Origin: Sphingomonadales bacterium
Lineage (GTDB): Bacteria > Pseudomonadota > Alphaproteobacteria > Sphingomonadales > Sphingomonadaceae
Direction of reading: 5' to 3'
NCBI GenBank assembly: GCA_025362295.1
Contig: JANYGX010000022.1
Span: 21,756-85,755, forward strand
DNA: 64,000 bases
Positions 47,467-56,135 of this stretch are shown one piece after another. Position 1 is the stretch's first letter. Each line of letters begins with the position of its first letter. The position numbers and the translations under genes were made by a program. Below the pieces are notes generated by a model. That model did no database searches. It was not told the DNA's origin and saw only the letters and a program-made list of their open reading frames with translations.

Positions 47467-47988
47467 TCAGACCAGTCCTTTTAGTTTTGCAAACGGGTTG
47501 CGGACCAGTGCTGCAGCCTCTTCCGTAATAATACCCAATTCAGGCAAAACCGTATCAACATCATGCGCTCGGGGCCATGGATCAAGCGCGAGGCCCAGAC
47601 TTTGAGCGGCAACCTCACCAATATCTATACCTGCTGGATCCAGCGGCTCAATGTCGAGGTCATTTATGGATAATTCTAATTCAGAATGAGGGTTAGCTTC
47701 AACTTCAGCGCGAAACAAAAGATTAAAGCTTGTCTCTACCGAGCTTGCATAGGTCGCGTTGCTAACCCTGCAATTATACGTTGGCAGCGCCTTGACCCAG
47801 CCGCTGACCAGCACATCCTGGCCTTGCGCAAAAAGCGTCGCCTCACCTATGAAATCAGCAAGACTGACGAGATAAAAACGTTTTGCAAGGTTCGCGCATA
47901 CCTCCGAGTCGGGTTCCAGAGTCACATTGAGTGCTTTGGTACTAATTCGATCTAGACCAATCATAAGATGATATTCCGGATTATTCAT
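47467..47988 (-). CDS. DUF177 (YceD) protein
   Basis: 173 residues. YceD-like: DFIGEATLFAQGQDVLVSGW in the middle and an acidic segment (IDIGEVAAQSLGLALDPWPR) before the C-terminal GIITEEAAALVRNPFAKLKGL. These proteins lie with rpmF and, in plants and bacteria, affect 23S rRNA accumulation. The usual four cysteines are not seen. It overlaps the chaperone gene upstream by 4 bases. Confidence 0.87.
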   Translation of the reverse strand: MNNPEYHLMIGLDRISTKALNVTLEPDSEVCANLAKRFYLVSLADFIGEATLFAQGQDVLVSGWVKALPTYNCRVSNATYASSVETSFNLLFRAEVEANPHSELELSINDLDIEPLDPAGIDIGEVAAQSLGLALDPWPRAHDVDTVLPELGIITEEAAALVRNPFAKLKGLV

Positions 47989-48509
47989 GGCAAAACCCCA
48001 ATTTTACCATGCGCAATATCGCCAGGATCAAGTTTAGCCAGATATGCAAAAATTAGTCTGATCTTTGCAATAAGCAGAGGCGTGTCTGCCGTATCGCTTC
48101 GGTATATGTTGCGTGTTACAGCTTCGGCCAGAATTGTGGGTTCAGCCTCATCCATCAAGGCTGTGCGATAAGCACCCAGACGGCCCAGAAACGCCTCTGC
48201 CATACGTTGAACATGCTTACCAACGCTCAAATCCCCAACACCAATCTCGCGCATCGAGCGGTCCATATCGGTCACGAATGTTTCGATCAGGTGTTGGCCA
48301 AAGCCTTGCACAGCTTCGCCCTCACCTTCAAGCCGGATGAGCGCCAGCGATACCATCAGCGCAATCATGTCAAAGCGACCATCAATGGTATCGGGCACTT
48401 TAGCGATTGTGTAAAACCATGGTGTGCGTGCCCAGTCTACAAGTTTGTTGTAGAGTGGTTCAGTCAAACCTGTGGTTTTTTTACTAAACAAATTGGTCAG
48501 AAACGACAC
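47985..48509 (-). CDS. Ubiquinol-cytochrome c chaperone family protein
   Basis: 174 residues, GTG start. CBP3/UQCC1-like domain: YNKLVDWARTPWFYTIAKVP, DMIALMVSLALIRLEGEG, VTDMDRSMREIGVGDLSVGK and RMAEAFLGRLGAY. The mitochondrial counterparts help to build complex III. Head of the run DUF177-rpmF-plsX-fabH-ihfA-merR; divergent from bamE. Confidence 0.88.
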   Translation of the reverse strand: MSFLTNLFSKKTTGLTEPLYNKLVDWARTPWFYTIAKVPDTIDGRFDMIALMVSLALIRLEGEGEAVQGFGQHLIETFVTDMDRSMREIGVGDLSVGKHVQRMAEAFLGRLGAYRTALMDEAEPTILAEAVTRNIYRSDTADTPLLIAKIRLIFAYLAKLDPGDIAHGKIGVLP

Positions 48510-48657
48510 GGCTTATCCTTTGTGTGCAACTTTTGGGCATAATTAGCCTTGTGTGGAGAGTTGACGGACGGCACAGCCATTGTCATGATCTACAAGTAAT
48601 ATGGTGATTTATTGATTATGTCATCAATGTTTTTATATTTATGATTTGGAATTTTTC

Positions 48658-49164
48658 ATGGGTTTTTCAACTCACCTTGTTTTTGTGGCGCTAACCAGCG
48701 CTTTGGTATGCGGTACTGCTCCCGGTTGTTCGCGCATTCGCGATGCGAAAGGCTATATCTCGGATGATACACAAATTGCGACGCTAAAAGCTGGTATTGA
48801 TAACAAAGCTTCAGTTGAGAAAACACTTGGCAAGCCCAGTGTGGTTTCGGAATTTGATAATAATACTTGGTATTATCTCAGTCAGAATACAGCGCAAATT
48901 GCTTTTATGCTGCCGAAACCAACGAAACATCAGGTTTTGGTGGTGACGTTCAATGACAAAGGCAACATGCTGAAAATTGAGAAAAAAGGCCTAGAGCAGA
49001 TTGTCGCAGCGTCGCAGGCTTCTGGTAAAACGCCGACACGCGGTAAGGAGCTCGGCTTTTGGTCGCAATTGTTTGGTGATTTTGGTAATGGTAACAGCAG
49101 TCCTAAAAAGGGCGACAAAGGTGGCGAAGGCGGGGACGGCGGGGACGGCGGGGACGGGGGCTAA
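48658..49164 (+). CDS. bamE: Outer membrane assembly lipoprotein BamE-like
   Basis: 168 residues from ATG 48658 (TTG 48646 is an alternative). The signal ends in a lipobox-like GTAPGC, and the mature part carries the SmpA/OmlA fold: [24 protein letters not shown] and [14 protein letters not shown] are the family segments. It belongs to the BAM complex that inserts beta-barrels such as the TonB receptor. The last 20 residues are a Gly/Asp repeat ([14 protein letters not shown]) that is not part of the normal fold. Confidence 0.88.
   Translation: MGFSTHLVFVALTSALVCGTAPGCSRIRDAKGYISDDTQIATLKAGIDNKASVEKTLGKPSVVSEFDNNTWYYLSQNTAQIAFMLPKPTKHQVLVVTFNDKGNMLKIEKKGLEQIVAASQASGKTPTRGKELGFWSQLFGDFGNGNSSPKKGDKGGEGGDGGDGGDGG
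49129..49160 (+). repeat. In-frame 9-base tandem repeat
   Basis: Three copies of GGCGGGGAC and a partial fourth encode GGD units at the C-terminus of BamE. The unit length is a multiple of three, so copy changes would not shift the frame. Confidence 0.8.
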
Positions 49165-49169
49165 ATTTT

Positions 49170-50282
49170 ATGAAAACACGTGCAGCCGTAGCGGTTGATG
49201 CCGGTAGACCCCTGATCATAGACGAAGTTGATTTGGAGGGACCAAAAGCTGGCGAAGTGCTGGTTGAAATAATGGCGACAGGTGTTTGCCATACGGACGC
49301 CTACACGTTGTCCGGTAAGGATTCTGAAGGGCTTTTTCCGTCAATTCTTGGTCATGAAGGTGCAGGCATTGTCCGTGAGGTAGGGGCAGGGGTCGCTTCT
49401 TTAAAAGCCGGGGACCACGTGATACCGCTCTACACGCCGGAATGTCGCCAGTGCAAAAGCTGCCTTAGCCGTAAAACCAATTTATGCACAGCCATTCGTG
49501 CTACACAAGGCCAGGGTTTGATGCCGGATGGCACGTCGCGGTTCAGCCGCAACCGTTCGCGCGTCTTTCACTACATGGGCTGCTCGACATTTTCCAATTT
49601 CACGGTGATGCCAGAAATTGCGTTGGCAAAAATTCGTGCCGATGCACCCTTTGATAAGATATGCTACATTGGTTGTGGCGTTACCACCGGCCTTGGCGCA
49701 GTAATGTATACTGCAAACGTTCAAGCCGGTGATAATGTTGCGGTTTTCGGACTTGGTGGTATTGGCCTTAATGTCATCCAAGGCGCGCGGATCGTCGGGG
49801 CTGACAAGATTATCGGCATTGATATCAATCCAGCGAAGCAGGAGATAGCCCGCAAATTTGGCATGACTCATTTCATTAACCCGGAAGAGGTTGGTCGTGA
49901 CAAGGTGGTGCAAGCGGTGGTGGATTTAACCGGTGGCGGTGTTGAGTACTCTTTTGATGCCACCGGCAATATCCATGTAATGCGACAAGCACTGGAATGC
50001 TGCCATCGCGGCTGGGGTGAGTCGATAATTATCGGTGTTGCTGAATCGGGCCAGGAAATTGCCACGCGGCCTTTCCAGCTGGTCACCGGCAGAGTGTGGC
50101 GGGGCACGGCCTTTGGCGGTGCGCGGGGTCGTACAGATGTGCCAAAAATTGTTGACTGGTATATGGACGGTAAAATAAATATTGATGACCTTATAACACA
50201 CGTTATGCCACTTGATGAAATCAACACAGCCTTAAATCTCATGCACGAGGGCAATTCCATTCGTAGCGTCGTGACATTTTGA
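49170..50282 (+). CDS. frmA: S-(hydroxymethyl)glutathione dehydrogenase, class III alcohol dehydrogenase
   Basis: 370 residues. Zinc-binding: catalytic Cys in GVCHTDAYT (about 40), GHEGAGIV, and the structural set [15 protein letters not shown] (about 92-106). NAD-binding [15 protein letters not shown]. It oxidises the glutathione adduct of formaldehyde to S-formylglutathione. It starts 5 bases after bamE and heads the group with two VOC genes and fghA. Confidence 0.96.
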   Translation: MKTRAAVAVDAGRPLIIDEVDLEGPKAGEVLVEIMATGVCHTDAYTLSGKDSEGLFPSILGHEGAGIVREVGAGVASLKAGDHVIPLYTPECRQCKSCLSRKTNLCTAIRATQGQGLMPDGTSRFSRNRSRVFHYMGCSTFSNFTVMPEIALAKIRADAPFDKICYIGCGVTTGLGAVMYTANVQAGDNVAVFGLGGIGLNVIQGARIVGADKIIGIDINPAKQEIARKFGMTHFINPEEVGRDKVVQAVVDLTGGGVEYSFDATGNIHVMRQALECCHRGWGESIIIGVAESGQEIATRPFQLVTGRVWRGTAFGGARGRTDVPKIVDWYMDGKINIDDLITHVMPLDEINTALNLMHEGNSIRSVVTF

Positions 50283-50304
50283 ATTTAACCCCAGGGAGAA
50301 AACT

Positions 50305-50685
50305 ATGTTCAGCCACATAATGCTCGGTGCCAACAGCATCGAGGAATCAAAGAAATTTTATGATGCCGTGCTTGGTGCTATTGGCGTGAAGCCTGGCACA
50401 ATAGATCCAAAAGGTCGGGTCTTTTATGTAACCAAGGAAGGCGTTTTTTCGTTGAGCAAACCGATCAATGGCGAACCCGCTGGTGGTGGCAATGGCAGCA
50501 CCATCGGCTTTACTGTTGACGGGCCTGAACAAGGCAGTGCCTGGCACGCTGCGGGTATCGCCAATGGCGGCACCACGTGCGAAGATCCCCCCGGATTGCG
50601 CGAAGGTAATGGCTTTAAGGTGTACCTGGCTTATTTGCGCGATCCGTCTGGCAATAAGATTTGTGCCCTGCACCGGATGAGCTGA
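50305..50685 (+). CDS. VOC family protein, glyoxalase-like (first of tandem pair)
   Basis: 126 residues. HIMLGANSIEESKKFYDAVL at the start and YLAYLRDPSGNKICALH at the end are the two halves of a vicinal-oxygen-chelate fold. A strong ribosome site (GGGAGAA) precedes it. It is a paralogue of the next gene. The position between frmA and fghA suggests a role in handling a glutathione adduct or another aldehyde; not shown. Confidence 0.88.
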   Translation: MFSHIMLGANSIEESKKFYDAVLGAIGVKPGTIDPKGRVFYVTKEGVFSLSKPINGEPAGGGNGSTIGFTVDGPEQGSAWHAAGIANGGTTCEDPPGLREGNGFKVYLAYLRDPSGNKICALHRMS

Positions 50686-50711
50686 ACCTAAATTAAAAAA
50701 GGAGAAACAGA

Positions 50712-51095
50712 ATGAGCATATTTACGCATATCATGGTTGGTGCCAAAAATCTTGCTGCATCAACAAGCTTTTATGATGCAGCACTTGCACCTCTGGCTGT
50801 TAAAAACCTTGGCCCGTTAGGGGATAAAATTATGATGTATGGCAAGAACTCGCCAGAATTTATGGTCACTATGCCTGCAAATGGTGAACCGGCAACACAC
50901 GCCAACGGCGGCACTCTGGGTTTTGCCGCGGCCAGCCGTGCAGCGGTCAATGCGTTCCATGCCGCTGGTCTTGCCAGTGGTGGCACCTGCGAGGGCGCTC
51001 CTGGTCCACGCCCTTGGGCTCCAACGGCATATGGTGCTTATCTGCGCGATCCGGCTGGCAACAAGATTTGTGCTTACACGATGGTCGCAGATTAA
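50712..51095 (+). CDS. VOC family protein, glyoxalase-like (second of tandem pair)
   Basis: 127 residues. FTHIMVGAKNLAASTSFYDA and AYLRDPAGNKICAYTM mirror the first copy, with lower similarity in the middle. GGAGAAA lies 5 bases upstream of the ATG. It is 26 bases behind its paralogue and 12 bases before fghA, so all are one transcription unit. The tandem pair arose by duplication; the substrate is unknown. Confidence 0.88.
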   Translation: MSIFTHIMVGAKNLAASTSFYDAALAPLAVKNLGPLGDKIMMYGKNSPEFMVTMPANGEPATHANGGTLGFAAASRAAVNAFHAAGLASGGTCEGAPGPRPWAPTAYGAYLRDPAGNKICAYTMVAD

Positions 51096-51107
51096 ACCTT
51101 AATTTGC

Positions 51108-51944
51108 ATGGCACTGGAAATCCTCTCTGCAGCTAAAACCTTTGGCGGCATCATTCAATATTGTCGTCATCAATCGGTGTGCACAAAAACGCCCATGCGT
51201 TTTTCTGTCTTCACCCCGCCGCAAGCCACCTGTGGCAAAGTGCCTATCCTTTGGTGGTTGTCCGGCCTCACCTGCACGGAGGATAATTTCACGGTGAAAG
51301 CCTGCGCCTATCGCACGGCAGCCGAACTGGGTTTAATGATTGTTGCGCCCGATACCAGTCCGCGCGGTGACACTGTGCCTAACGATGAGGCTTATGACTT
51401 CGGGCAAGGTGCTGGCTTTTATGTCGATGCCACCGAAACGCCCTGGGCTGAGTATTTTCAAATGTACAGTTATGTTACTGAAGAATTGCCAGCGCTTGTG
51501 TTTGAAAATTTTCCCGCTGACCCAATCCACCAGGGTATCTCTGGCCACTCAATGGGTGGACATGGCGCCCTTACGATTGGTTTGAAAAACCCTAGTGTGT
51601 ACAAAAGCGTTTCAGCCTTCTCACCAATCGTCGCGCCCAGCCAATGCCCGTGGGGTATAAAGGCAATGGGCGGATATCTTGGGCCTGATCGCACGACATG
51701 GCGCCCTTATGACGCCTGTGCGCTGATCGAAGATGGCGCGCGCTTGCCAGATATACTCATTGACCAAGGGCTGGCCGATACTTTTCTGGAGAGCCAGTTG
51801 AAACCGGCGCTACTGGAAGCGGTTTGCGCGAAGGCTAAGCAACCTCTTACACTGCGGCGGCAAGAAGCGTATGATCACAGTTATTTTTTCATAGCGACGT
51901 TTATCGAGGACCACTTGCAATGGCATGCGAAGAGACTGAAATAA
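51108..51944 (+). CDS. fghA: S-formylglutathione hydrolase
   Basis: 278 residues. Esterase D family: SGLTCTEDNFTVKAC near 46, the nucleophile in SGHSMGGHGALT (about 148), the Asp in IDQGLADTFL and the His in YDHSYFFIATF near the end. It splits S-formylglutathione to formate and glutathione, the step after FrmA. Last gene of the formaldehyde operon, convergent with the synthase-like gene. Confidence 0.96.
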   Translation: MALEILSAAKTFGGIIQYCRHQSVCTKTPMRFSVFTPPQATCGKVPILWWLSGLTCTEDNFTVKACAYRTAAELGLMIVAPDTSPRGDTVPNDEAYDFGQGAGFYVDATETPWAEYFQMYSYVTEELPALVFENFPADPIHQGISGHSMGGHGALTIGLKNPSVYKSVSAFSPIVAPSQCPWGIKAMGGYLGPDRTTWRPYDACALIEDGARLPDILIDQGLADTFLESQLKPALLEAVCAKAKQPLTLRRQEAYDHSYFFIATFIEDHLQWHAKRLK

Positions 51945-51967
51945 TTTCAGCATTTTAATAAGCGATG

Positions 51968-52636
51968 CTAAGTTTTTATAGAAGCCCATAACATTTTGAA
52001 CTGCCTGATCAATCTACCCGACAAGATATTCTTGCGTTCGGAATAATCCCTTGCAAGCACGACTTGCAAATCAACAGCTAGAGTATCTTGTCGCATTTTT
52101 AAAATCATTTTTGGGATTTTTAAAACAGTGTTTCTTTGAATGGCTGTTAGTACAACGGCATAATAAGTGCCTACTTGCCTTGCTTGTTGATCATACCTGC
52201 CAGTAAGGCAATAGGCCATGGCTTCGGCGAGAGCGCCGCCAGTTGCAGCAGCATAAGCTTCAATTGCCTCTACAGTGTGCGGCCCTTCCCTATAGAGTTC
52301 TACAATCCGACCATCAATCATCTCGTGCATCAGTGTGAGCGGCACGGCTTTAATAACAGCCTGATCAACAAACGCCTGCAATATCGGGTGCGCTGGTGTG
52401 ATAGCATCAACCCACAATTCACTTAGTCTGTCACGCCACCAGACGAGTTTGATTTCAGCCAGCATAGGTTCACGCGCCGTGTCGATAATGCGTGATAGGT
52501 CAAGGTTGAATGCCAGTAACGCAAATAAAGCAGCGCGTTTGCTTGCTGGTGCATAGTGCACTGTTAACCAGCGTTCATAATCAAAAGATTTTACCTGTTG
52601 TTGAAGCGTAATGTTTTTGTCAGTATTTTTAGCCAT
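51968..52636 (-). CDS. Squalene/phytoene synthase-like protein (NDUFAF6-type)
   Basis: 222 residues. The all-helical fold is suggested by AALFALLAFNLDLSRIIDTA, IKLVWWRDRLSELW and AEAMAYCLTGRYDQQAR. The two aspartate-rich DxxxD motifs that bind magnesium and prenyl diphosphate in true squalene synthases are not seen. Such proteins in alphaproteobacteria and mitochondria (NDUFAF6) are linked to complex I assembly, so a non-catalytic role is likely. No carotenoid genes are nearby. Confidence 0.8.
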   Translation of the reverse strand: MAKNTDKNITLQQQVKSFDYERWLTVHYAPASKRAALFALLAFNLDLSRIIDTAREPMLAEIKLVWWRDRLSELWVDAITPAHPILQAFVDQAVIKAVPLTLMHEMIDGRIVELYREGPHTVEAIEAYAAATGGALAEAMAYCLTGRYDQQARQVGTYYAVVLTAIQRNTVLKIPKMILKMRQDTLAVDLQVVLARDYSERKNILSGRLIRQFKMLWASIKT

Positions 52637-52793
52637 AGTGCGGGATAGCGTTTATTTCATCTCGCGCCAAGCACCACCCGACCTCGTATCATAGCATGGC
52701 CACTTCATGGCTTGGTTTTGAACACATTTGTCAACCATTTTGCTCTCTAAGCGTGATTGTAGCGCTTGCAACATAATATTAAGGAAAACGGTA

Positions 52794-53420
52794 ATGAAAA
52801 TTTTAGCTTTAGCAACTTTGATTGCTATTACACCTGTTGTAGCACACGCTGATATGTTCAACGGGCCTTATGTAGGCGCGCAACTTGGTTGGGAAAACAA
52901 TAAGGTTGATCCACTCTCTAAACTTCCTGCCAACGTTGGCTCGTTGATCACCTCTGCCACAAGCGCTAAAAAATCTGGCTTGAGTTATGGTATTAACGGA
53001 GGCTACGATGTGACGTTGGCTAGCAAGTTTGTGTTGGGAGGCGAAGGCGCCCTGTCCCTCACTTCAGGTAAACTCAATCAAGCCGTTACCCTAACGGATG
53101 GCACTAATCTTAGCATAAACAGCAAAGTAAAATATACTTGGGAGCTTTCCGGCCGTGCCGGATATTTGTTGGCACCAAACGCTCTGCTGTTTGCAAGAGC
53201 TGGCTATGCCCAAAACAAAATTCGCTTTGATATACCTGTATCGGCAACGAACCTTACAGACATAAACATAACTGGCAATCGCGGTGGTTTTCTGGTTGGC
53301 GGCGGTCTTGAGTATGGCCTTAGTAAAAACCTGTCAGCGCGTGCTGAATATCGCTATGTTGATTTCAAAAGCGCATCAAACCGTAATCAGATTTTGTTTG
53401 GCTTGGGATACCACTTCTAA
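52794..53420 (+). CDS. Outer-membrane beta-barrel protein (opacity/porin-like)
   Basis: 208 residues from ATG 52794, which has AAGGAAAA upstream. Signal peptide MKILALATLIAITPVVAHA. The mature part is an eight-strand type barrel: FNGPYVGAQLGWENN, SYGINGGYDVTLASKFVLGG, SGRAGYLLAPNALLFARAGY, LEYGLSKNLSARAEYRYVDF and a terminal Phe (LGYHF). Role unknown; such proteins are abundant surface components. A terminator follows. Confidence 0.88.
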   Translation: MKILALATLIAITPVVAHADMFNGPYVGAQLGWENNKVDPLSKLPANVGSLITSATSAKKSGLSYGINGGYDVTLASKFVLGGEGALSLTSGKLNQAVTLTDGTNLSINSKVKYTWELSGRAGYLLAPNALLFARAGYAQNKIRFDIPVSATNLTDINITGNRGGFLVGGGLEYGLSKNLSARAEYRYVDFKSASNRNQILFGLGYHF

Positions 53421-53443
53421 AAGCATACTGGTTTAAAATTAGA

Positions 53444-53482
53444 ATAACCCCGTTTGCGATATGCAGACGGGGTTATTTTTTG
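53444..53482 (+). terminator. Rho-independent terminator
   Basis: The arms AATAACCCCGTTTGC and GCAGACGGGGTTATT are separated by a 5-base loop and followed by T6. Stem of about 15 bp with one mismatch. It closes the outer-membrane protein gene and, since A-runs flank the other side, may also stop the convergent LytTR operon. Confidence 0.9.
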
Positions 53483-53502
53483 AGGTATACCGTTGCTATA
53501 AT

Positions 53503-54288
53503 TTAAACAAAACGCGCAACCACATCTCGATAGCTCCGCGATACTTTCACTTGGGCACCCGACCCTAATGTTAGAAAACATTCTCCGTTAGTATGCGGCT
53601 TGACTTCTTTTACCTGATCAAGATTGACAATTGTTGAACGGTGAATGCGTTGAAATTTTTTGGGATCCAGCCTACGTTCCAAGTCTTTCATGGTCTCACG
53701 CAAGATGTAGGTTTGGCCACCGGAATGGATGCACATATAATCTCCTGCCGCATCGATGCGCTCGATATGTTCAATCTCAATACGGAAAATTTGGCCACGA
53801 TCACGGATGTTTATGATGCGCTCGAAGTTACTGTGCATGTCTTGTGCGACCGGCACCTGATCAGGGGCTACGGCTTCAATGACGGCACGCAAACGGTCGG
53901 CTTCAGCACGCGCATTTTTGCTGGCCAGCCTTTCGCGTACGCGCATAATAGCTGTGTTCAGCCTGCCAACCTCAACGGGCTTCAGAAGATAATCCACAGC
54001 CTGAGCTTCAAATGCGCGTATGGCATGATCATCAAACGCAGTCACAAACACAATAAGCGGAGGCTCCATGTCCAGCAGGCCTTGCACCACGCCAAAACCA
54101 TCGAACCCGGGCATTTGAATGTCAAGAAACACCAGATCGGGCTTCAAAGTCTTGATCGACTTAATCGCCTCGCGGCCATTGGCGCAGGTACCAATAATTT
54201 CGATATCAGGGTAGGCGGCAAGGCGCATGCTTAGGCCTTGCACGGCCAAGGGTTCATCATCAACTACCAGTGTTCGGATCATGCTCAT
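53503..54288 (-). CDS. LytTR family response regulator
   Basis: 261 residues. Receiver domain with the acidic pair VVDDEP, the phosphorylated Asp in VFLDIQMPG (about 56), Thr in VFVTAFDDHAI and Lys in YLLKPVE. The LytTR DNA-binding domain follows (IFRIEIEHIERIDAAGDYMC, FQRIHRSTIVNLDQVKEV). It is activated by the kinase it overlaps by 4 bases. Confidence 0.93.
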   Translation of the reverse strand: MSMIRTLVVDDEPLAVQGLSMRLAAYPDIEIIGTCANGREAIKSIKTLKPDLVFLDIQMPGFDGFGVVQGLLDMEPPLIVFVTAFDDHAIRAFEAQAVDYLLKPVEVGRLNTAIMRVRERLASKNARAEADRLRAVIEAVAPDQVPVAQDMHSNFERIINIRDRGQIFRIEIEHIERIDAAGDYMCIHSGGQTYILRETMKDLERRLDPKKFQRIHRSTIVNLDQVKEVKPHTNGECFLTLGSGAQVKVSRSYRDVVARFV

Positions 54289-55430
54289 TCTGCGGCTTCC
54301 TTATAGGGGGTGGAGTGATAAAATTCTGGCTCGTCGTCGCTACTTTTGGGCAGGGTTATAGTCACACACGTGCCATGCGGTTCGTTGCCGGAAATATGAA
54401 ACCTTGCCAGTCCACCAAACACCTGCAACAATCGTTCTCGCGTGTTGGCAAGGCCCACACCCGTGCCTTTTGCAGCGCTGGCCTTTACCGCCTCGGCACA
54501 CATGCCAGGGCCGGTATCACTGATGGTGATAATGGCCCCGTGCCGGTTGCGCTCGGCAGCGATGGTGATTGTAGCACCAGCCTCTTCCGCTGCGACGGCA
54601 TATTTGATCGCGTTCTCGACCAGTGGCTGCAACAACAGTGCGGGCAGTTGCAGAGTCATACAATCAGGATCGATATTATACACAACATTCAGCCGGTCCT
54701 GAAAGCGCAGACGCTCGATATCAAGGTAAAGCTGCAGTGTTTTAAGCTCTTGCATCAAAGGCACAGTTTGTGTGGGTTCATCCACCAAGGTTGAGCGCAG
54801 GAAAGCCGCTAGCCGCTCCAGCATGGCATTGGCGCGCTCGGTGTCCTTAATCAACACAAGGGTTGAAATGGAATTCAATGTGTTAAATAAAAAATGTGGA
54901 TTAATCTGGTAGCGTAACATTTTAAGCTGCGCTTCGTGGGCCTGAGTGCTCATAGCCAGCAAGCGACGGTGCTGATCCTGAGCCATTAAATAGTAGTTAA
55001 TGCCAAAATAAAGCCCAGACCATGATGTCATGATAAACAGATCAAAGAACGCCAGATAGGTATAATCCCACACCGAGGGGCGCCAGCCGCGATCAATGAA
55101 CGCAACAAAGCCCCAGATTTCGAGCGCGCCAAACACCGCGGCGCTGATTATTACAACGATCGCTGCCAGTGCCCATTGGCTGTTGCCGCCACGATTGATG
55201 ATGCGACGGAATACCGAAGCCATGATGAGGGTAAGGCAGAAACCTGTCGATGACACAATAAGCGTGACTAAAATAAATGGTTTGTTGCTGGTGCTGAATG
55301 CCGGTCCGGATAGCAGGCGCAATAACGCGTGTGCCACCCAGCCTCCTGTCTGGAGCATCCAGAAAGTGCCAGACTTATCATTCAAAATGACCCTAAGAGG
55401 GCGGATGGTCTGCTTTTTCACAGTTTTCAA
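54285..55430 (-). CDS. LytS-type sensor histidine kinase
   Basis: Up to 381 residues; TTG 55430 or GTG 55421 may be the start. Four or five membrane helices in the first 165 residues, then the His_kinase domain with the phosphorylated His in LRYQINPHFLFNTLNSIS (about 199) and an ATPase domain (PLVENAIKYAV, ITISDTGPGM, GTGVGLANTRERLL). No extracellular sensor domain, so the membrane part is likely the sensor. Partner of the LytTR regulator downstream. Confidence 0.91.
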   Translation of the reverse strand: MKTVKKQTIRPLRVILNDKSGTFWMLQTGGWVAHALLRLLSGPAFSTSNKPFILVTLIVSSTGFCLTLIMASVFRRIINRGGNSQWALAAIVVIISAAVFGALEIWGFVAFIDRGWRPSVWDYTYLAFFDLFIMTSWSGLYFGINYYLMAQDQHRRLLAMSTQAHEAQLKMLRYQINPHFLFNTLNSISTLVLIKDTERANAMLERLAAFLRSTLVDEPTQTVPLMQELKTLQLYLDIERLRFQDRLNVVYNIDPDCMTLQLPALLLQPLVENAIKYAVAAEEAGATITIAAERNRHGAIITISDTGPGMCAEAVKASAAKGTGVGLANTRERLLQVFGGLARFHISGNEPHGTCVTITLPKSSDDEPEFYHSTPYKEAAE

Positions 55431-55499
55431 TATAGCAGCAAAGACGGTTATTTTGCGACGAACCGAAGTGTTTGGGCGTAAGAGGAGAACGGGTCGGCT

Positions 55500-56135
55500 T
55501 TAAGACGTTATCAGCCCTGCCATCGTTAGTCGCAGCTCGTCTATGCCCCAGTTTTTCAGTGTTGATGTCGCCAGTATATCAGGGTGCGCTGCCGTATGAG
55601 CGCGCCCGACAAGTTCCGCAGCTTCTATGGCTTTGGGCTGAGCAGCATTTGAAAGCTTGTCCATCTTGGTGAGCACGAGTTGATAACTCACTGCGGCTTC
55701 ATCCAGCAGTTTCATCATATCTTCGTCCGACTCTTTAGCACCGTGGCGGCTGTCGATCAGCACCAAAACACGTTTCAGTTGTGCCCGACCACGCAGGTAG
55801 CGCCGCACCAGCCGTGTCCAGAGCTCAACCTCTTCGCGTGGCGCTTTGGCAAAGCCATAGCCGGGCATATCAACAAGCCGTAATCTTGGCGGCACTGCAA
55901 CATCAAACAAAATCAGCTGTTGCGTCCGACCTGGCGTGTTCGATGTGCGAGCCAAGGAGTTACGTCCTGTAATTGCATTCACCAGCGATGATTTGCCAAC
56001 ATTGGAGCGGCCGGCAAAAGCGAGTTCTGGCACCTCGTCTGTTGGCAAACCGTCGAGTTCGACAGCGGCCTTCAAAAACTCAACCGGCCCCGAGAACAGT
56101 TGATTGGCTGCGCGCACAGCATTCGCATCGTTCAC
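55500..56135 (-). CDS. engB: Ribosome biogenesis GTPase EngB (YihA/YsxC)
   Basis: 211 residues, GTG start. G1 FAGRSNVGKSSLVNA, G3 VDMPGYGFAKA, G4 VLTKMDKLS. It acts in assembly of the large ribosomal subunit. It overlaps the yidC stop by 4 bases. Confidence 0.95.
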   Translation of the reverse strand: MNDANAVRAANQLFSGPVEFLKAAVELDGLPTDEVPELAFAGRSNVGKSSLVNAITGRNSLARTSNTPGRTQQLILFDVAVPPRLRLVDMPGYGFAKAPREEVELWTRLVRRYLRGRAQLKRVLVLIDSRHGAKESDEDMMKLLDEAAVSYQLVLTKMDKLSNAAQPKAIEAAELVGRAHTAAHPDILATSTLKNWGIDELRLTMAGLITS

